Below, one piece after another: positions 6,461 to 8,760 of a DNA stretch of 8,760 bases. Position 1 is the first letter of the stretch, and each line of letters begins with the position of its first letter. Source of the DNA: Verrucomicrobiota bacterium (lineage in GTDB: Bacteria; Verrucomicrobiota; Verrucomicrobiia; Limisphaerales; CAZBKV01). Both the position numbers and the translations under genes were made by a program. Under the pieces are notes generated by a model. That model made no database searches. It was not told the origin of the DNA and worked only from the letters and a program-made list of their open reading frames with translations. The stretch spans positions 1 through 8,760 of the forward strand of contig JAGHDA010000281.1 in the NCBI GenBank assembly GCA_021160185.1, read 5' to 3'.

Positions 6461-8467
6461 TCACCACCCCGGCTCCACCTCCCAAAGCTCGTAGGCGTCC
6501 TGGGGCAGCTCTTCGAGAAACGAGGAAGGCTCCAGAACCATTCCCCCGCCCCGGCCGCTCCGGTAACGGGGGCACACCAGATAAAGCTGCTCCTGCGCCC
6601 GCGTGGCCGCCACGTAGAAAAGCCTGCGCTCTTCCTCCGGGCCGCCTTGGACCTCGACCGCCTTGGCGGAAGGAAACATGCCCTCCGCCAGCATAATTAC
6701 GAACACCACCCGCCACCCCAGCCCCTTGGCCTGGTGGACCGTGGAAAGCCGCAATCGCGGAGCGGCTGCCGCGCCGGCCGCCTCCTGCGTCTCCGCCTCC
6801 ACGTTGGTCAACAACGCAAGCTGACCCAGGAAATCCTCCAGGCTCTCATACGCCTCGGCGAACTCGGCCAGCTGGCGGATGTCCTCCAAACGGCTCTCCG
6901 CCTCAGGAAATTGCTCCCGGGCGTAATCGGCGTAAAAGCCTTCCAACAAGGCGTGAATCTTCTCGGGAATCGTTTCGGCCGATCCGGCGCGCTCCAACGC
7001 CTCAGCCAGCCGAGCCCATCTCGCCTTAGCCTTGGCGGGCAGACGAGCCTCCAAAAAAACGGCCAACTCGGCGGGGCCGGGCGCCGCCGAGCCTGCAGGC
7101 GCCGCCGCCAGCCGCTCCAACGCCGCCCTTCGGAGCTTTTCGGCCGAGCGGGGCCCCACGCCCGGAAACCACTCCGCCATTCTCAAAAAAGCCGCCTCGT
7201 CCCGCGGATTCGCCATCCAACGAAGGAGGGCGGCGACGTCCTTCACATGGGCCTGTTCGAAAAAGCGGATCCCGCTCGTGATCGAGAAAGGGATCCGGCG
7301 GCGGGTCAGTTCCAACTGCAGCTCGAAGGCGTGGTAATGCGCGCGGTAGAGCACAGCGATGCGGTCCGGAGGCACGCCCTCCTCCAACAGCTCCTCGATC
7401 CGCTGGGCCACAAAGGCCGCCTGCGCCTCGGCGTCCGGGCAGATCACCGCCCGCGGCTTGGGGCCCGAAGGCCGCGCCGGGCGGAGGGTTTTCTCGTACT
7501 GGCGGAGGTTTCTGGCGATCGCGGCGTTGGCTAGAGAAAGAATCTCCGGCGTGCTCCGGTAATTGGTTTCAATGCGGTAAATCCGCGCGCCCGGATGCCG
7601 TTCCGGGAAGCGGAGGATGTTCTCGTAGTCGGCTCCGCGCCAGGAATAGATCGACTGCGCGTCGTCCCCCACCGCCATCACGTTGTGCCTCTCGCCCGCC
7701 ATCAGGTCCACAAGGCGACACTGCAAGGCGTTGGTGTCCTGGTATTCGTCCACCAGGATGTGCTCGAACCGCGCGCGGATCCGCTCGGCCGCCTCGGGGT
7801 GTTTTTCGAGCAGCTCGAGCCACAAAACCAACAGGTCGTCAAAATCCATCGATCGGCTCTGGCGCTTCTTCTGCGCATAGCGCTCCCACAACTCCGCGCC
7901 GCGCTGGAACAGCCGCTTGGGCGCCCTGGGAAACGCCTCGGCGATCGTCTCTTCCAACGGCCGCATCGTATTCCTGGCCAGGGAAAAGACCTGCGCCATC
8001 GCCGCCGGCTTGGGCAGCTTGTCCCCTTTTAAATCCAGCTTGGCCTCCTTGTAACAGCTTTTCAGCAACCGGAGGGAATCCTCCCGGTCCAGGATGGTAA
8101 AGTCCCTTTCATAGCCGACCAGCTCGGCCCATTGCCGAAGGAGCCGATGCCCCACGGAGTGAAAAGTCCCTCCCGTCAAGCCGCTCAGATCCCGGTCAAG
8201 CAGCGCGCGGACCCGCCCCATCATTTCGTTCGCCGCTTTGTTGGTGAAGGTGAGCAGCAAAATCCGATGCGGCCGGACCCCTTGCTCCACCAGGTAGGCC
8301 ACCCGGTAGGTGAGCGTGCGCGTCTTGCCCGACCCCGCCCCTGCGAGCACCAGGGACGGCCCGGGCGGCGCGGTCACGGCCTCCAGTTGCTGGGGGTTAA
8401 GCTCCTCCGCGTAGCGGATCCGTTTCGCGCGCGCGCCGGCGGGACGCAGCCGGAATTTCTCTGCCAT
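6461..8467 (-). CDS. UvrD/PcrA/Rep-type superfamily 1A DNA helicase
   Basis: ATP-dependent 3'-5' DNA helicase/translocase of the family acting in repair and replication restart. The 668 residues hold all SF1A motifs in order: Q motif LNPQQLEAV (23-31), Walker A AGAGSGKT (42-49), Ia FTNKAANEM (74-82), GTFHSVGHRLL (100-110), DEYQDTN (240-246) with the DExx catalytic glutamate, motif III VGDDAQSIYSWRGA (266-279), motif IV YRIETNYRS (297-305), motif V STVHQAKGLGWRVVFV (575-590) and motif VI EERRLFYVAATRA (612-624). It is shorter than UvrD or PcrA (about 720-750): it stops soon after motif VI and lacks the extended C-terminal tail. The exact role (UvrD, Rep or a separate lineage) is open, so I give no symbol. 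The ATG at 8467 (MAEKFRLRP) is preferred over a TTG at 8548, whose extra 27 residues do not look like helicase; no good ribosome binding site is seen. The stop is 24 nt from that of recJ. Confidence 0.95.
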   Translation of the reverse strand: MAEKFRLRPAGARAKRIRYAEELNPQQLEAVTAPPGPSLVLAGAGSGKTRTLTYRVAYLVEQGVRPHRILLLTFTNKAANEMMGRVRALLDRDLSGLTGGTFHSVGHRLLRQWAELVGYERDFTILDREDSLRLLKSCYKEAKLDLKGDKLPKPAAMAQVFSLARNTMRPLEETIAEAFPRAPKRLFQRGAELWERYAQKKRQSRSMDFDDLLVLWLELLEKHPEAAERIRARFEHILVDEYQDTNALQCRLVDLMAGERHNVMAVGDDAQSIYSWRGADYENILRFPERHPGARIYRIETNYRSTPEILSLANAAIARNLRQYEKTLRPARPSGPKPRAVICPDAEAQAAFVAQRIEELLEEGVPPDRIAVLYRAHYHAFELQLELTRRRIPFSITSGIRFFEQAHVKDVAALLRWMANPRDEAAFLRMAEWFPGVGPRSAEKLRRAALERLAAAPAGSAAPGPAELAVFLEARLPAKAKARWARLAEALERAGSAETIPEKIHALLEGFYADYAREQFPEAESRLEDIRQLAEFAEAYESLEDFLGQLALLTNVEAETQEAAGAAAAPRLRLSTVHQAKGLGWRVVFVIMLAEGMFPSAKAVEVQGGPEEERRLFYVAATRAQEQLYLVCPRYRSGRGGGMVLEPSSFLEELPQDAYELWEVEPGW

Positions 8468-8560
8468 GCGGGGCTCATTGAAGCAGGAATCCGCTTCCGG
8501 CAAAGTGAAAACCGCCCGCCGTCGCGCTCCCGCCGGAATTCGGCGCAAACCCCGCGGCGC

Positions 8561-8582
8561 CTCGGCCGCCCGGCGGCCAGAG
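8561..8582 (-). terminator. GC-rich hairpin behind the PQQ-like gene
   Basis: GGCCGC (8564-8569) and GCGGCC (8573-8578) pair around a 3-nt loop. The flanking CTC (8561-8563) and GAG (8580-8582) add three more pairs past a bulged A. On the minus strand it starts 3 nt after the stop codon of the beta-propeller gene. No U-run follows, so termination is uncertain. The rest of the gap to the helicase ATG (8468-8560) shows no recognisable promoter, only a small GAAGC-N8-GCTTC repeat at 8480-8497. Confidence 0.3.
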
Positions 8583-8585
8583 CGC

Positions 8586-8760
8586 TCAATCCGGCCTCCG
8601 AAACGCCAGGAGACGGCTCTTTGTGCGGATGTAGATCGCCGAGGCGTCGATCGCGGGGGTCGCGCAGACCTCCTCTTTCAAATCGTATTGGGAAACCAAC
8701 TTAAAAGCGTCGCCCGCCTTCACCACGGAGACCACGCCGCGCTCGGAGATCGCGTACACA
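8586..8760 (-). CDS. PQQ-like beta-propeller repeat protein, C-terminal end, cut by window edge
   Basis: An open frame enters from the right edge and ends at TGA (8588-8586) after 57 residues. Its sequence, with YAISERGVVSVVKAGD near its start, LVSQYDLKEEVCATPAI in the middle and AIYIRTKSRLLAFRRP at the end, has the pattern of the last blades of a PQQ-binding-like (BamB/quinoprotein-like) beta-propeller: a strand ending in a Gly turn, V-V-K-A-G, the 'ATPAI...IYIRT...LLAF' closing strands, then the end of the protein. Such proteins are usually exported; the signal peptide and the rest lie beyond the edge, so location and function cannot be judged. Whether it is an enzyme, a BamB-like assembly factor or a structural propeller is unknown. 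It lies upstream of the helicase on the same strand, 118 nt away with a GC-rich hairpin between them, so co-transcription is uncertain. Confidence 0.75.
   Translation of the reverse strand, partial: VYAISERGVVSVVKAGDAFKLVSQYDLKEEVCATPAIDASAIYIRTKSRLLAFRRPD

Noticed and set aside
6647..7534. 295-codon open frame on the plus strand opposite the helicase
   Set aside because: It is the complement of motif-bearing helicase sequence, and its product (Arg, Leu, Gly, Gln-rich) has no family character.
8468..8585. Possible LexA/SOS operator before the helicase gene
   Set aside because: The small inverted repeat GAAGC-N8-GCTTC does not match the LexA box types I know (CTGT-N8-ACAG, GAAC-N4-GTTC, TGTTC-N4-GAACA).
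1..8760. Mobile element, CRISPR array, toxin-antitoxin or defence island
   Set aside because: No transposase, integrase, direct-repeat array, tRNA or defence protein motifs were seen; every long coding stretch is assigned to a housekeeping or metabolic family.

Overview
The window is GC-rich bacterial chromosome, densely packed with housekeeping genes. The most likely source is a member of the Verrucomicrobiota or a close PVC relative. The pointers are a fused SecD-SecF protein directly behind yajC, an Alx-type TerC and recJ on the same strand, a compact UvrD-like helicase and a PQQ-type beta-propeller protein. This is an inference from gene content and protein style; no rRNA is present to test it, and fused SecDF also occurs in other phyla.

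Layout, left to right: (1) on the minus strand, the N-terminal half of a zinc-dependent alcohol dehydrogenase that runs off the left edge (1-503); (2) a divergent 152-nt intergenic region with candidate promoters in both directions; (3) a plus-strand run of yajC (656-988), secDF (1016-3526), terC/alx-like (3612-4565) and recJ (4706-6436); (4) converging on it with only 24 nt between stop codons, a minus-strand superfamily 1A helicase of UvrD/PcrA/Rep type (6461-8467); (5) upstream of that gene on the same strand, the last 57 residues of a PQQ-like beta-propeller protein (8586 to the right edge). The proteins at the two edges are incomplete only because the window ends.

Functionally, yajC and secDF encode the proton-driven accessory complex of the Sec translocon. 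terC encodes a membrane protein of the Mn2+-export/metalation family, and its place behind secDF fits reports linking TerC proteins to secretion of metalloproteins. recJ (5'-3' single-strand exonuclease) and the helicase belong to DNA repair and recombination and face each other. No rRNA, tRNA, CRISPR array, insertion sequence, phage gene or defence system is visible.

I did not find an undescribed multi-gene system. The points worth a second look are the Sec/TerC gene order, an SD-preceded in-frame ATG exactly where SecF begins inside secDF, GC-rich stem-loops between secDF/terC and before recJ, and a possible near-leaderless start for the dehydrogenase.
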